Source of the DNA: Candidatus Desantisbacteria bacterium CG1_02_49_89
Lineage (GTDB): Bacteria; Desantisbacteria; UBA1551
Reading direction: 5' to 3'
DNA: 23,109 bases
Assembly: GCA_001871075.1 (NCBI GenBank)
Contig: MNUP01000095.1
Coordinates: 1-23,109, forward strand
In this document: in pieces, positions 11,801 to 18,623 of the stretch
Layout: every line of letters begins with the position of its first letter
Numbering within the stretch: position 1 is the stretch's first letter
Notes under the pieces: model-generated
The model's input: only the letters and a program-made list of their open reading frames with translations
The model's database searches: none
Told to the model about the DNA's origin: nothing
Made by a program: the position numbers and the translations under genes

Positions 11801-14667
11801 GAAATATACCCCACGCACACGCCGCTTGAATCTGTAAGCGAGGGCTGGACGATTGAATCAACGCCCGTGCCCCTGCTCGTTTTCAGGGTAACGGTTTTAT
11901 TAGGCAAAGCGTTGCCGTTGGTATCCCTTACTCTGACGGTGATCATGGAAGACATGAATCCGTCAGCCGGTGTAACGGACGGCTCAACCTGCAGATACGA
12001 AAGCGTCTCTGAAACAGCTGTGCTTGTGCAGAGTATCGCTTCCCTGTAAACGACCCTTGTTTCCCCGTTTATTATGACCCTGGGGTCGCCGAACCCGTGA
12101 TAAACACGTATCCTGTTCGATGTGGCTATGGGCTTGCCGTCAAGGCTACGGTACGTAAAATAGGTAGAGCTGTCATAATTCAACCCCTGCCAGGAAAGCG
12201 CGTGGAACGCGATGAAGTTCGGGGCTTCTATAACGAACCCGTATGGCGGCAGTTTTGCGACGGAAGCGTCCAGGCAGGTATAGTCGTAGTCGCCTGACCC
12301 GGTATTGTACCCCACGCGCACAGCGCCTGAGCCGAACGTGATCCTTCGAACCATGTAATCCGGGGTTAAAAATTCGTAATTCGTTATGAGCATTTTCGCG
12401 GTAAGCTCGTGCAGGGGTGAAAGGAATTCGTGGGTGTTCTTGAAGAACCTGTCGAAAATATACATCCCTTCAGCCCAGCCGTTGTCAGCGCGGCAGAAAA
12501 CCGCTTTGTTCGTGGTGTCCACAGTGGTCGTGTCAGGGGGCACAAAGGTAATAGTGGGCCCGGCGCTGAGAACAATATACCCGGCCCTGTAGCGCAGGGT
12601 GCCGTCGTCATCCCCCTGCAGGCTTGCGCGCTGGCCGGAGGAAGGTTCAAATAAACCCATGGATATTGTATAGGTATCAGGCCCCGGGGACGGAATAGTC
12701 ACGTTGTACGGGCCGTCTATATAAGTTCCCACGGTCCATTCGTTCGTCGGGGGTGTAAGCCCGTGGTCGTTCTGGAAATCGGCAGTGCCGCCGGTCAGCG
12801 GGGTCGTCTCGAAATGGATGAAACTGGTAACGTTCGAGTTAATTTCCCCGAATACGTCCCATTTATAGGTTATCTGAAAGGTATTTGTGCCTGTCTGCGT
12901 CGCGCTCTGCACGCCGGGTGAGATCGGCAGGATAAAAGACGTATCCAGGGTCTTCCAGAAAAGATGATTGTTCCCGAAATTGCTATGGTAGTTCAGCGGG
13001 AACCCGCCGCTTAAATGGTACATAACATAGGGTGCGGCGCCTGTAACTCCGTAACCATATTTCCCGTAAGGCACAACGCAGTCGTGGTAAACCATCGAGA
13101 AAAGCGGAATGTCTATGGCGCCGGCTGCGTCCAGCGGGTTCATGTCATAATTGTATTTCCCCGCGGCGCCGCCTATTCCTTCAAAGAAGGTCGCGTGCGG
13201 CACAGCCCATTCCCTTCCGTCCTCAGAACCCATGAAACCGAAAAGAGAGCGCTCGTAATCGCAGAGCTGCTGCTTGTAATACATATCGCCCCTGAGAGTC
13301 TCGGGGTGGGCAGGAGCAAAACATTCCATAAGCTCTGCCACGAAAGTAGTGTCCGTGAAGTAAAAGGTCGGATTAAACAGCTGTTTGACCATAGGCATGT
13401 TCTGGGGCCTTTGCGCCAGCTGCAGGCCCATCTGGGAGCAAATGAGCCAGCACCAGCCTCCAGCCCATTTGCCGCCCCTTACATAAGTTCCTGCCGGATT
13501 CTGGATAATATAATCATGGCTGTCTATTGAAGTGGCGTCATCATAATAATCCTGGTAATTGTCGTGGAACCCAAAAAGATAGTTAAGGTCCTCGCGTACC
13601 TTTTTTGAGGTTGCGGTTAGCGGTACATTCCCACCGCATTCAGGGGCTGCGGGCAGGATATCCGGGTGGCGGTTGTCATAACCGCGGTTGATCCACCCGC
13701 CTATCTGAAAAAGCACGTTCTCCGCCTGAAGATCGTTCTTAAAGTGATCTGCCACTTCCCCGACTTCTTGAAAAGTCCAGTCAATGCCCTTGCTCTGTTC
13801 AACATTGGACGCGTCGTTCATTGACCGCCACAGAGTGCCCCACAGCTTGACGCTTGACGCCCCGAAAAGTTTATCAAGGTTCCTGTCGTTCTTCTCATCC
13901 CATGTCAGAGCCCAGGTGTCATTTATCTCAGACCTGTACGTGCTGCATATGTTGTCCCAGTCACCCGTGCCAAGAAATACCAGCCTGATCCCTTTTTTCC
14001 CGGGAGGGGAATAAGCACCCCTGTAACTATAGATCGTGGATGAAAGGGTCTGGGTCCCGGAACCTGTGGTTGAACGGACATTGGGCCAGATATAAGGATC
14101 TTCCCATCGCGCCAGGACAGCTGAGCCGTTCTTTGAAGCTCCCATCATCGCGATATCGCAGCCGCCCCTGTATGTGTAAAAATCCCAGGAAAAGCTCTTG
14201 CTGCTGTCAGCGGGCAGCAAAATCCCCATCCTCAGGGGTATGAGCATATACCCGTTGTCAGCCTGCCTTGTCCACAAGCCGTCCTCAACCAGCTGTATCC
14301 AGTCAAGAGTGGTCCCGGTAGTGTCATATGATATATTCATAGCGTTGTTCGCTATATCCATATATATAGTTATGCTGTAGGTGACGCTTGTCAGCGTGAC
14401 CCTTGTAGCGGTAGTGCCCAGGGAAAAGTTGTTAAGCACAGTGGTGCCAACCCCCGTCCTGTAGCACAACCCGAACCTGGCGTTATAGATGTTTGAAGAC
14501 CAGGTCTCGTTGGTCGCCTTGTCCATAACGCCCCAGGTGCCGTTGGTATTCACGGTCAGGCGTATGTTGGCGTTCTCGATCATCACTGCCCCCGCCGTTC
14601 CCGCGGCGAAGACTGCCACTGAGATTAATATTATCCCAATAAGTGTTTTAAACAACAATTTATTCAT
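7627..14667 (-). CDS. Secreted glycoside-hydrolase-like giant protein, N-terminal segment (2346 aa, ends at in-frame TAA)
   Basis: I chose the ATG at 14667 because it opens a Sec signal peptide (MNKLLFKTLIGIILISVAVF, cleavage near AGTAGA); the 32 codons before it derive from repeat-like DNA. Residues about 27-876 form a TIM-barrel hydrolase-like module with GGW, HDNYQDYY, FTDTTF and GSEDGREW motifs. Asp439 and Glu482 are candidate nucleophile and acid/base, 43 residues apart. From memory, that equals the spacing in GH129 alpha-N-acetylgalactosaminidase, related to GH101; the assignment is inference. Then come Big-1, carbohydrate-binding-like (NPSFEDG to AWFDDVRLARVP), Big-1, a second carbohydrate-binding-like domain, Ig-like, Big-1, LamG (about 9840-9235), Ig-like, and repeats R1-R4. 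Likely exported and acting on glycans outside the cell. It ends inside R4 with no anchor domain, which suggests the stop is not the native terminus. The hydrolase module is paralogous to the gene upstream at 14867-18031. Confidence 0.85.
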   Translation of the reverse strand: MNKLLFKTLIGIILISVAVFAAGTAGAVMIENANIRLTVNTNGTWGVMDKATNETWSSNIYNARFGLCYRTGVGTTVLNNFSLGTTATRVTLTSVTYSITIYMDIANNAMNISYDTTGTTLDWIQLVEDGLWTRQADNGYMLIPLRMGILLPADSSKSFSWDFYTYRGGCDIAMMGASKNGSAVLARWEDPYIWPNVRSTTGSGTQTLSSTIYSYRGAYSPPGKKGIRLVFLGTGDWDNICSTYRSEINDTWALTWDEKNDRNLDKLFGASSVKLWGTLWRSMNDASNVEQSKGIDWTFQEVGEVADHFKNDLQAENVLFQIGGWINRGYDNRHPDILPAAPECGGNVPLTATSKKVREDLNYLFGFHDNYQDYYDDATSIDSHDYIIQNPAGTYVRGGKWAGGWCWLICSQMGLQLAQRPQNMPMVKQLFNPTFYFTDTTFVAELMECFAPAHPETLRGDMYYKQQLCDYERSLFGFMGSEDGREWAVPHATFFEGIGGAAGKYNYDMNPLDAAGAIDIPLFSMVYHDCVVPYGKYGYGVTGAAPYVMYHLSGGFPLNYHSNFGNNHLFWKTLDTSFILPISPGVQSATQTGTNTFQITYKWDVFGEINSNVTSFIHFETTPLTGGTADFQNDHGLTPPTNEWTVGTYIDGPYNVTIPSPGPDTYTISMGLFEPSSGQRASLQGDDDGTLRYRAGYIVLSAGPTITFVPPDTTTVDTTNKAVFCRADNGWAEGMYIFDRFFKNTHEFLSPLHELTAKMLITNYEFLTPDYMVRRITFGSGAVRVGYNTGSGDYDYTCLDASVAKLPPYGFVIEAPNFIAFHALSWQGLNYDSSTYFTYRSLDGKPIATSNRIRVYHGFGDPRVIINGETRVVYREAILCTSTAVSETLSYLQVEPSVTPADGFMSSMITVRVRDTNGNALPNKTVTLKTSRGTGVDSIVQPSLTDSSGVCVGYISSKTAGADTVTATCDGLTITQCVDCNPSFEDGQSRPEYWTRNQGDNSFEWDYTVYKTGLRSAKIENARDTNTWTNWEQIVDVTPGSVYRFTGWLRTGVMAGGCSAAFFVHNLQTSESAIISQSWTTSVGASSSPWTKYTIGTITAENTCVKMRLGCSIYQGATGGSTAWFDDVRLARVPTITFSGSSPPAGKTMCFLEVSSPAAEANGKASCTVTVTVRTETAVPLSGKRVTIYTSRGSVIDTVVQPGLTDGNGQCTGTISSWITGDDTVTAVCDGNTIYQNLIINYSFEEGDVWPDPWGKNNWSPDRYYCYVLDSTVACSGAKSAKTENDQVMGFINWEQTLNAVPGSAYKFTGCSKTDTMGAGDTCYFIIHHLVNQADGYPKSQDQVTVTTPYSAWTQHTLNPAVESDVNWFRIICAYNQADTSGATVWYDDLSLRRSPTISFVGASRLAITTPQRFLTTSDYESIVIQAQWSDGTKATNFNGICTITSSSSTGRFLAPGSTIWSAYNYLGVNIVSGETFVYFRDSRPGSPTVTVTSYYYMSETSQLESVSKGAFSNSMSYMIAKSSMIAANGTNPCTVAVFVGDYFRNPLPGNTVTLMTTNPAGNDTITYPDGQLTDTAGFCTAALVSSLMGLDTITATIQSSSNTITRIYFADIEVGIWAFEETAGIVARDFSNYGNTGTMTGSIRWGPGRFGHAMNSDGTNDYIIVPHSSSLNLTQQMSVEMWIYPRNASKMYNRLINKAWDLEGSFIMMVYSNQAHFGLMLDGVQRNAIGGVINNNGWTHLVGTYDGLNIRLYANGSQVASGAYSKAFGNTYVIGISGGGTGDCFDGLLDEIRIYERALQLDEIRARYDTAVLPIPVRFTASKFVFTSSPATVPQNNPSSQITFEAQDELGTKDTNFTYQVFLYSSSPTGKFSVSSASWVDTTNIYLSAGAGAIYYKDSTIGIFTITASRTGVLSGTQSIEVVAGIPPYPGTSVKTVEYFIDQATGDRASGVSYPSTPFYIYIPESGFTLRSAWIEVAFQVGNVVVGAGSAIGVNGANTTTFGALASAGTGDDANFGLRYNATQAFLGLAGGGVNNVPYYVAVSVPALRYNESVKLYLTYEYDDGAHSQVKTVRYFAGSNNASIASGSTATYVHTPYIPETGYSIQSAWYEIRGHYYSPIAGTDLTSNINLNGTNLQAGVKLVEGAARTDDDFLYFYEPSSNPNIGSGNTLTINVNGSAVYCLGAELVITYSFNYLASANLIQTVRRYLGQTDIITGGAESPAKVYMQTIYFPEKIVSPAIRSIYAVFRTTNAANTSFNIGQNGLDTLAFAAEGSAMAEGPIMLYNLTPQYGSASDGTNVVVGSWWSALGGGSRSAEIVYTYEYPKNPSQVQKTVFFGAITGNAL

Positions 14668-14866
14668 AATCTTTTGCCACTGAGAGCACTGAATTCGCTG
14701 AGTTCTGTAACTCAGGGCTTCTCGAAGACCCGCCTCCGCCTTAAGAATTGGCGGATGCGCCAATATTTAAGGTGCAAATCTTTAAGGAGGGAGCCCTCAT
14801 ATCAAACCTAAAGGTTTGAGTTACGATAAACATTCCTTGCAGTTACTCTGACACGTTGACACGCTT
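14668..14866. repeat. Intergenic region between the two hydrolase paralogues, built of short palindromic repeats
   Basis: No gene seen. The stretch holds a perfect 8-bp hairpin TCAAACCT-AA-AGGTTTGA (14802-14819), a 6-7 bp hairpin TTGGCG-GATG-CGCCAA (14748-14763), and on the minus strand a GTG/CAG-rich piece (14670-14720) just before the downstream start codon. None is followed by a T-run in the reading direction, so I do not call a terminator. No convincing promoter was found, and the Shine-Dalgarno of the downstream gene is weak. Confidence 0.6.
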
Positions 14867-17800
14867 TTATTCTATGATCTCTTCTTTCGCGACTGTCCAG
14901 ACCTTGTTCCATATTTTTATCTGCTGCCCGCCGAAGCCGTGGAATACGCGTATCTTCGTTGACTGGTCTACAGGGCTCCCATCAAGGCTCCTTATCGTGA
15001 ACAGCGCCGATTTATCGTATTTCACCCCGTTGTATGAAAGCGCGTGGAACGCGATATACTGCGGCGATTCAACAATGAAGCCGAACGGCGGCAGCAGCGC
15101 CTTGCTCCCGTCCCTGCACTTATACTCGTAATCCTTATCACCTGCGTTCACGGTCACAAACACTTCATTGTTCCCGAACACGCTCCTCCTGACCTTGTAA
15201 TCAGCGGTCAGGAACTCGTAATCCGTAATGTTCATCCTTGCGGTGAGCTCGTGCAAAGGCGAAAGTACTTCGTGTGTGTTTTTCAGGAATATATCCGTTG
15301 TGCACATCCCCTCAGCCCAGCCATTATCAGACCTGCAGAACACGCTTTTGTCCGGGCCTGCCGCGATAACCACGGACGGCTCGAATATAATGCTGTCCCC
15401 CTCAACTTTCAGGTATCCAATCCTGAACCTGCGCTCCCCGTCATTGTCCCCCTCAAGAAGTTCCCTTACCATTGTTTTAGGGTCAAAAAGCCCTACCATA
15501 ACCTGGAATGTCCCTTTAAGACCTTCCGGCACCTTCACAGTGAAAGGGCGTTCTTCAATCGTTCCTGAATCCCATTTGCTTGTCGGCTTTGTCAGATTGT
15601 GGTCGTTCTGGAACTTTATCGCGCCTGCCGAGTCGCAGAAATGCACGAACGCTGTCAGGTCCCTGTCGATCTTGCCCCTTACCCTCCACGCGTATTTTAT
15701 AGAGAACTTATTTATATCTTTCTGCACAACTTCCTTAATAAAAGGGGTTATGGGCAGAGCGCCTGCTTTTTCGCTCTTCCAGTAAAGGTGCGCGCCAAGC
15801 GAATGGTAGTGCAGCGTGTAACCCCCGCTTAAGTGGTAGAGCACGTAATCAGCGGCACTTGACCAGTCATACCCGTATTTCCCGTAGATCGCGATGCAGT
15901 CGTGATAGACCATTGAGAACAGCGGTATCTCAATGCCGCCCACGCTTGCAAGCAAGCCCTGGTTGTGGTAATACCTGCCGCTTACCCCGCCGATACCCTC
16001 AAAGAATTCGGAGTGCGGCACAGCCCATTCTTTCCCGTCCTCAGAACCGAATATGCCGAACAAAGAACGGCTGTAGTCGCCCAGCTCCTGTTTGTATTTC
16101 ATGTCGTCCCACTTTGTAAGCGGGTGGTCTGGGCTGTGGCATTCAATCAGGCCTGCGGCGAAAGTCGTGTCAATAAAATACGCGGTGGGATCAAACAATT
16201 TTTTGACCTCTGGCAGGTTTGTCTGCCGGCGTTTCGCGAGTTCAAGCGCTTTCTTCGAGCAGGTTATATACGCTAATCCACCGTTCCACACCCCTCCCCT
16301 TAATAGATTCCCCCTTGCGTCACGCATTATATATTCTTCTGAAAACGAAGGGGCATCCGCGTACATATCCTGGTAATTGTCGTGGAAGCAGAATAAATAA
16401 CCCAGGCCTTTCACCCGCTTTGAGCAGTCTGCAAGCGCCTCGTTTCCCCCGCACGCCGGAGCCACCGGAAGTATATCCGGATGCTGGTTATCATAACCCG
16501 TAGTGGTCCACCCGCCCAGTATGAAAAGCGCCTTGTCTATCTTCAGGTCGTTCTTAATATGCTCTGCGACCTGAGCCGCCTCATCAAAAGTCCAGGTCAT
16601 CGCCCTGCCTCTTTCCTGCGTGCTCTCCGCATTCATGAACCTCGCGAAACAGGACCATAACTTGATATTGGACGCGCCCAGTAGCTTTGCCGTACCGGGG
16701 TTCTTATTTATCTTCTCATCCCAGTTTGAATACCACCCTTTTTCCTTTGCTTCCTTTATATATGCCTGCCCGATCGTCCCTGCCCCGCCTTTTCCGAGAA
16801 AAATCAATCTTATTGATTTCGCTGACTTCTTCAGGGTGAACGAGGTGGAAACTATCTGGCTTCCCGGGATGATCTTTGAATCTTCAAATCTGGATTTGAG
16901 TTCCGGCTCAACGTAAGGGTCATGCCAGGAGATCAAAAGCGCTGAACCCTGTTTCACCATTCCCATCATCTCCATGTCACAGCCCTCATATTCGAAGGAG
17001 TTGAACCGCTTTGAAAAAACGATCCCGTTGTCAGCCGGTATCAGCATTCCCATCCTTGAAGGCACCAGAGCGTACCCCTTGTCGCTGTCCGTCACCCATG
17101 GAGAATTTTCGAGAAGCCTGATCGACTCCACTTCCACGCCTCGTCCCTTTTCCTCCCCCTGAATGGGGGAGGATTGAGGTGGGGGTGACAAATCATAGGA
17201 AAATTCAACTGTTCTGCCATCCTGCAATATTTTTATAATTACCGCCAGGCCTTCTGCGCTTTCAAGTTTCATCATATCCGGTTCTTTAGAAATTTTTAGC
17301 TTATCCAGCATCACGAACTTCTTCTTCCCGCCGACATTCAGCATCGCGCTCCCGAACCCTTCCTGGTCCGGGCTGGAATGCCACGCAACCCCGCTCTGCT
17401 TGTCTAATATTTCCCAAATACCATTACTATTGACACTGATCTTCACTGATTCACTCTCTATGATTTGCGGATCCTTCAGTCTTTCACTTAATGCTTTTCT
17501 TCGTTTTTCAACTTGTAAACTCTGTAAACTTGTAAACTGTCTTTTTACAGTTTCTGCCTTCTTATCTATTGTGATTTGGCCCGCATACTCGTCGCAGAAC
17601 CTTACGTGCGGCTCCCACTGGTAAACCCCGATATGCATATAATACGTTCCCTCTTCTGCGTTTGAAGGTATCTGGACAGTGTAAGGGCCGTCAGTGATTA
17701 TCTTCCCCGGCTCCCAGGCGACCGTAGGCACAAGCGGCTCGTGGTCCTGCTGGAACTTTATCTTGTCGCAGCCCTTGTCCGGGAATTCAAAGTGCACGAA

Positions 17801-18031
17801 AACCTTGTATTCGTTCTCCGCCGTCTCCGACCCGTCATTCCTGAATTTAATCGTGTACTCAACTATGTCCCCGGGCCGCGCTTTCTGCGGCATTATATTA
17901 ACGCTCTCGATGACCGGCTTAAAATCTTCCATCGCGCATGCCTCCTTAACCGTAGGAGCGTGATTTATCACGCCCGAAACGCTTACTATCAACACAGTGG
18001 CCAGTAAAAGAAATAATAATTTAGATTTCAA
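14867..18031 (-). CDS. Secreted glycoside-hydrolase-like protein (1054 aa), paralogue of the giant protein's N-terminus
   Basis: The start is placed at a TTG (18031) because GGAGG lies 5 nt upstream of it; the in-frame ATG at 18052 would put that ribosome site inside the gene. The N-terminus is then a clean Sec signal (LKSKLLFLLLATVLIVSVSG). Next is a CARDB-like beta-sandwich (about residues 40-158), a linker carrying a nucleotide repeat, and the hydrolase module (about 195-1045) with GGWTTTGYDNQHPD, HDNYQDMY, FIDTTF and GSEDGKEW. Asp621 and Glu664 are candidate catalytic residues, 43 apart as in the paralogue. A second beta-sandwich (VHF, FQNDH, PFTV motifs) is embedded in the module and resembles the N-terminal one. 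A GH129/GH101-like retaining hydrolase acting on external glycans is an inference. Compared with the paralogue it carries an in-frame ~15-residue insertion made of a palindromic repeat. TAA stop at 14867. Confidence 0.85.
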   Translation of the reverse strand: MKSKLLFLLLATVLIVSVSGVINHAPTVKEACAMEDFKPVIESVNIMPQKARPGDIVEYTIKFRNDGSETAENEYKVFVHFEFPDKGCDKIKFQQDHEPLVPTVAWEPGKIITDGPYTVQIPSNAEEGTYYMHIGVYQWEPHVRFCDEYAGQITIDKKAETVKRQFTSLQSLQVEKRRKALSERLKDPQIIESESVKISVNSNGIWEILDKQSGVAWHSSPDQEGFGSAMLNVGGKKKFVMLDKLKISKEPDMMKLESAEGLAVIIKILQDGRTVEFSYDLSPPPQSSPIQGEEKGRGVEVESIRLLENSPWVTDSDKGYALVPSRMGMLIPADNGIVFSKRFNSFEYEGCDMEMMGMVKQGSALLISWHDPYVEPELKSRFEDSKIIPGSQIVSTSFTLKKSAKSIRLIFLGKGGAGTIGQAYIKEAKEKGWYSNWDEKINKNPGTAKLLGASNIKLWSCFARFMNAESTQERGRAMTWTFDEAAQVAEHIKNDLKIDKALFILGGWTTTGYDNQHPDILPVAPACGGNEALADCSKRVKGLGYLFCFHDNYQDMYADAPSFSEEYIMRDARGNLLRGGVWNGGLAYITCSKKALELAKRRQTNLPEVKKLFDPTAYFIDTTFAAGLIECHSPDHPLTKWDDMKYKQELGDYSRSLFGIFGSEDGKEWAVPHSEFFEGIGGVSGRYYHNQGLLASVGGIEIPLFSMVYHDCIAIYGKYGYDWSSAADYVLYHLSGGYTLHYHSLGAHLYWKSEKAGALPITPFIKEVVQKDINKFSIKYAWRVRGKIDRDLTAFVHFCDSAGAIKFQNDHNLTKPTSKWDSGTIEERPFTVKVPEGLKGTFQVMVGLFDPKTMVRELLEGDNDGERRFRIGYLKVEGDSIIFEPSVVIAAGPDKSVFCRSDNGWAEGMCTTDIFLKNTHEVLSPLHELTARMNITDYEFLTADYKVRRSVFGNNEVFVTVNAGDKDYEYKCRDGSKALLPPFGFIVESPQYIAFHALSYNGVKYDKSALFTIRSLDGSPVDQSTKIRVFHGFGGQQIKIWNKVWTVAKEEIIE
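17152..17172. repeat. Palindromic repeat inserted in frame in the hydrolase gene
   Basis: Perfect 8-bp arms CCTCCCCC / GGGGGAGG with a 5-nt loop, inside a C/G-rich block of about 17121-17190. In the coding frame it gives PPPQSSPIQGEEKGRG, between SYD and ESIRLLEN. The paralogue has only about six residues (TTGTTL) between SYD and WIQLVED at the same place. The DNA resembles ACCCCC/CCTCCCCC-type elements usually found between genes. Confidence 0.75.
17511..17540. repeat. Short tandem repeat (TTGTAAAC/CTGTAAAC units) in the hydrolase linker
   Basis: Three ~9-bp units of the form YTTGTAAAC / TCTGTAAAC / TTGTAAAC in a row, coding for QFTSLQSLQV on the minus strand. It falls in the linker between the N-terminal beta-sandwich and the hydrolase module, where extra residues are likely to be tolerated. 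Confidence 0.6.
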
Positions 18032-18036
18032 TTGTT

Positions 18037-18041
18037 CCTCC
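18037..18041 (-). promoter_or_regulatory. Shine-Dalgarno GGAGG deciding a TTG start
   Basis: The minus strand reads CGGAGGAACAATTGAAATCT. GGAGG is 5 nt from TTG, optimal spacing, and the TTG gives a signal peptide without the hydrophilic MQLSEEQ extension. Confidence 0.75.
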
Positions 18042-18057
18042 GATAACTGCATTTTTT

Positions 18058-18298
18058 ACAGGGATTCAGCGGGATTTACAATACAGTCATTTGTCATTAG
18101 TCATGAGCCATGGGTTTAAAACCAAAAAAAGTATTTATCCGTGTTAATCCGTGGTTAAAAAAGCAGAAGGTTTCTCTGTGTCTCCGTGCCTCTGTGGTGA
18201 TTCTTTCGTGCCTTCGTGATACTTTCGTGCTTTCGTGGAAATCTTTAACTTTTCCCGAAGGGATCCCTTTGGGACAGCTTTCAGCTTTGAGCTTTCAG
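18058..18298. repeat. Intergenic mosaic of short dispersed repeats
   Basis: No gene seen. In order: GGGATTCAGCGGGATTTAC (about 18060-18078); a TCATTTGTCATTAGTCAT tract (about 18087-18105); a degenerate phased CCGTG/TTCGTG/CTGTG array (18138-18240) with about ten GTG-containing units; an imperfect hairpin TCCCGAAGGGATCCCTTTGGGA-type palindrome (18253-18274, one G:T pair per arm); and a direct repeat AGCTTTCAGCT-TTG-AGCTTTCAGCT (18276-18300) that reaches the stop codon of the 66-aa gene. The units are irregular and lack unique spacers. Confidence 0.7.
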
Positions 18299-18499
18299 CT
18301 ATTTGAGCCACGGCGCCCCGTAGTAATCCGTCAGCTGCTTGTTCATTATTTCCCTTGTAACAAAACCAAGCCTTACCAGGGTTTCGCCAAGCGTCCTGCC
18401 GGTCACCTTCTGGTTCGAGAGCCCTTCCTTGAGCTGCTGCTCTGTTATTACTCCTTTTTCTATCAGCGTCTCTCCGAACTTTTTCTTCTTCTCTTCCAT
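18299..18499 (-). CDS. Stand-alone MshEN / T2SSE_N-like small protein (66 aa)
   Basis: The ATG at 18499 is preceded by a GGGGGTTGAA ribosome site; the 20 codons upstream are repeat DNA, so a longer start is unlikely. The protein shows two copies of the pattern seen in the N-terminal domain of type II secretion/type IV pilus ATPases (GspE, PilB, MshE): FGETLIEKGVITEQQLKEGL, then LGETLVRLGFVTREIMNKQL, ending in YYGAPWLK. In that family the domain binds c-di-GMP or the inner-membrane partner. Here it stands alone with no ATPase domain after it (TAG stop at 18299). A regulatory or adaptor role is inference. Neighbouring genes do not belong to a secretion system. Confidence 0.75.
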   Translation of the reverse strand: MEEKKKKFGETLIEKGVITEQQLKEGLSNQKVTGRTLGETLVRLGFVTREIMNKQLTDYYGAPWLK

Positions 18500-18623
18500 T
18501 TCAACCCCCTGCCGGGAAATCTCTATATCAATATTAGATTGCTTCACTATCGTTCGCAATGACAGAAAGTATTAAATCTAGTGAAGATCGCGTGGAATCG
18601 TGTGGTTAAATTTTTCCGTGGTG
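18500..18623. repeat. Intergenic dispersed repeat upstream of the 66-aa gene
   Basis: The minus strand contains a TGTCATTGCGAACGATAGTG-type sequence leading into AAGCAATCT (18535-18563). It resembles the ATTGCGAG...GAAGCAATCT elements scattered in many bacterial genomes (recalled, not searched). Next to it, 18580-18620 repeats the CGTGGAATCGTGTGG / CCGTGGTG theme of the larger mosaic. No gene seen. Confidence 0.55.

Noticed and set aside
13015-16376. Plus-strand open frames of 90-185 codons (for example 13015-13530, 15044-15568, 15228-15785)
   Set aside because: They are antisense to the long hydrolase reading frames, have no ribosome sites and give low-complexity or Arg/Ser/Pro-rich peptides.
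18138-18240. CCGTG/TTCGTG array as a CRISPR
   Set aside because: Units are too short, irregular and lack unique spacers of constant length.
18253-18274. Hairpin as a rho-independent terminator
   Set aside because: No T-run follows on either strand, and the sequence fits the surrounding repeat mosaic better.
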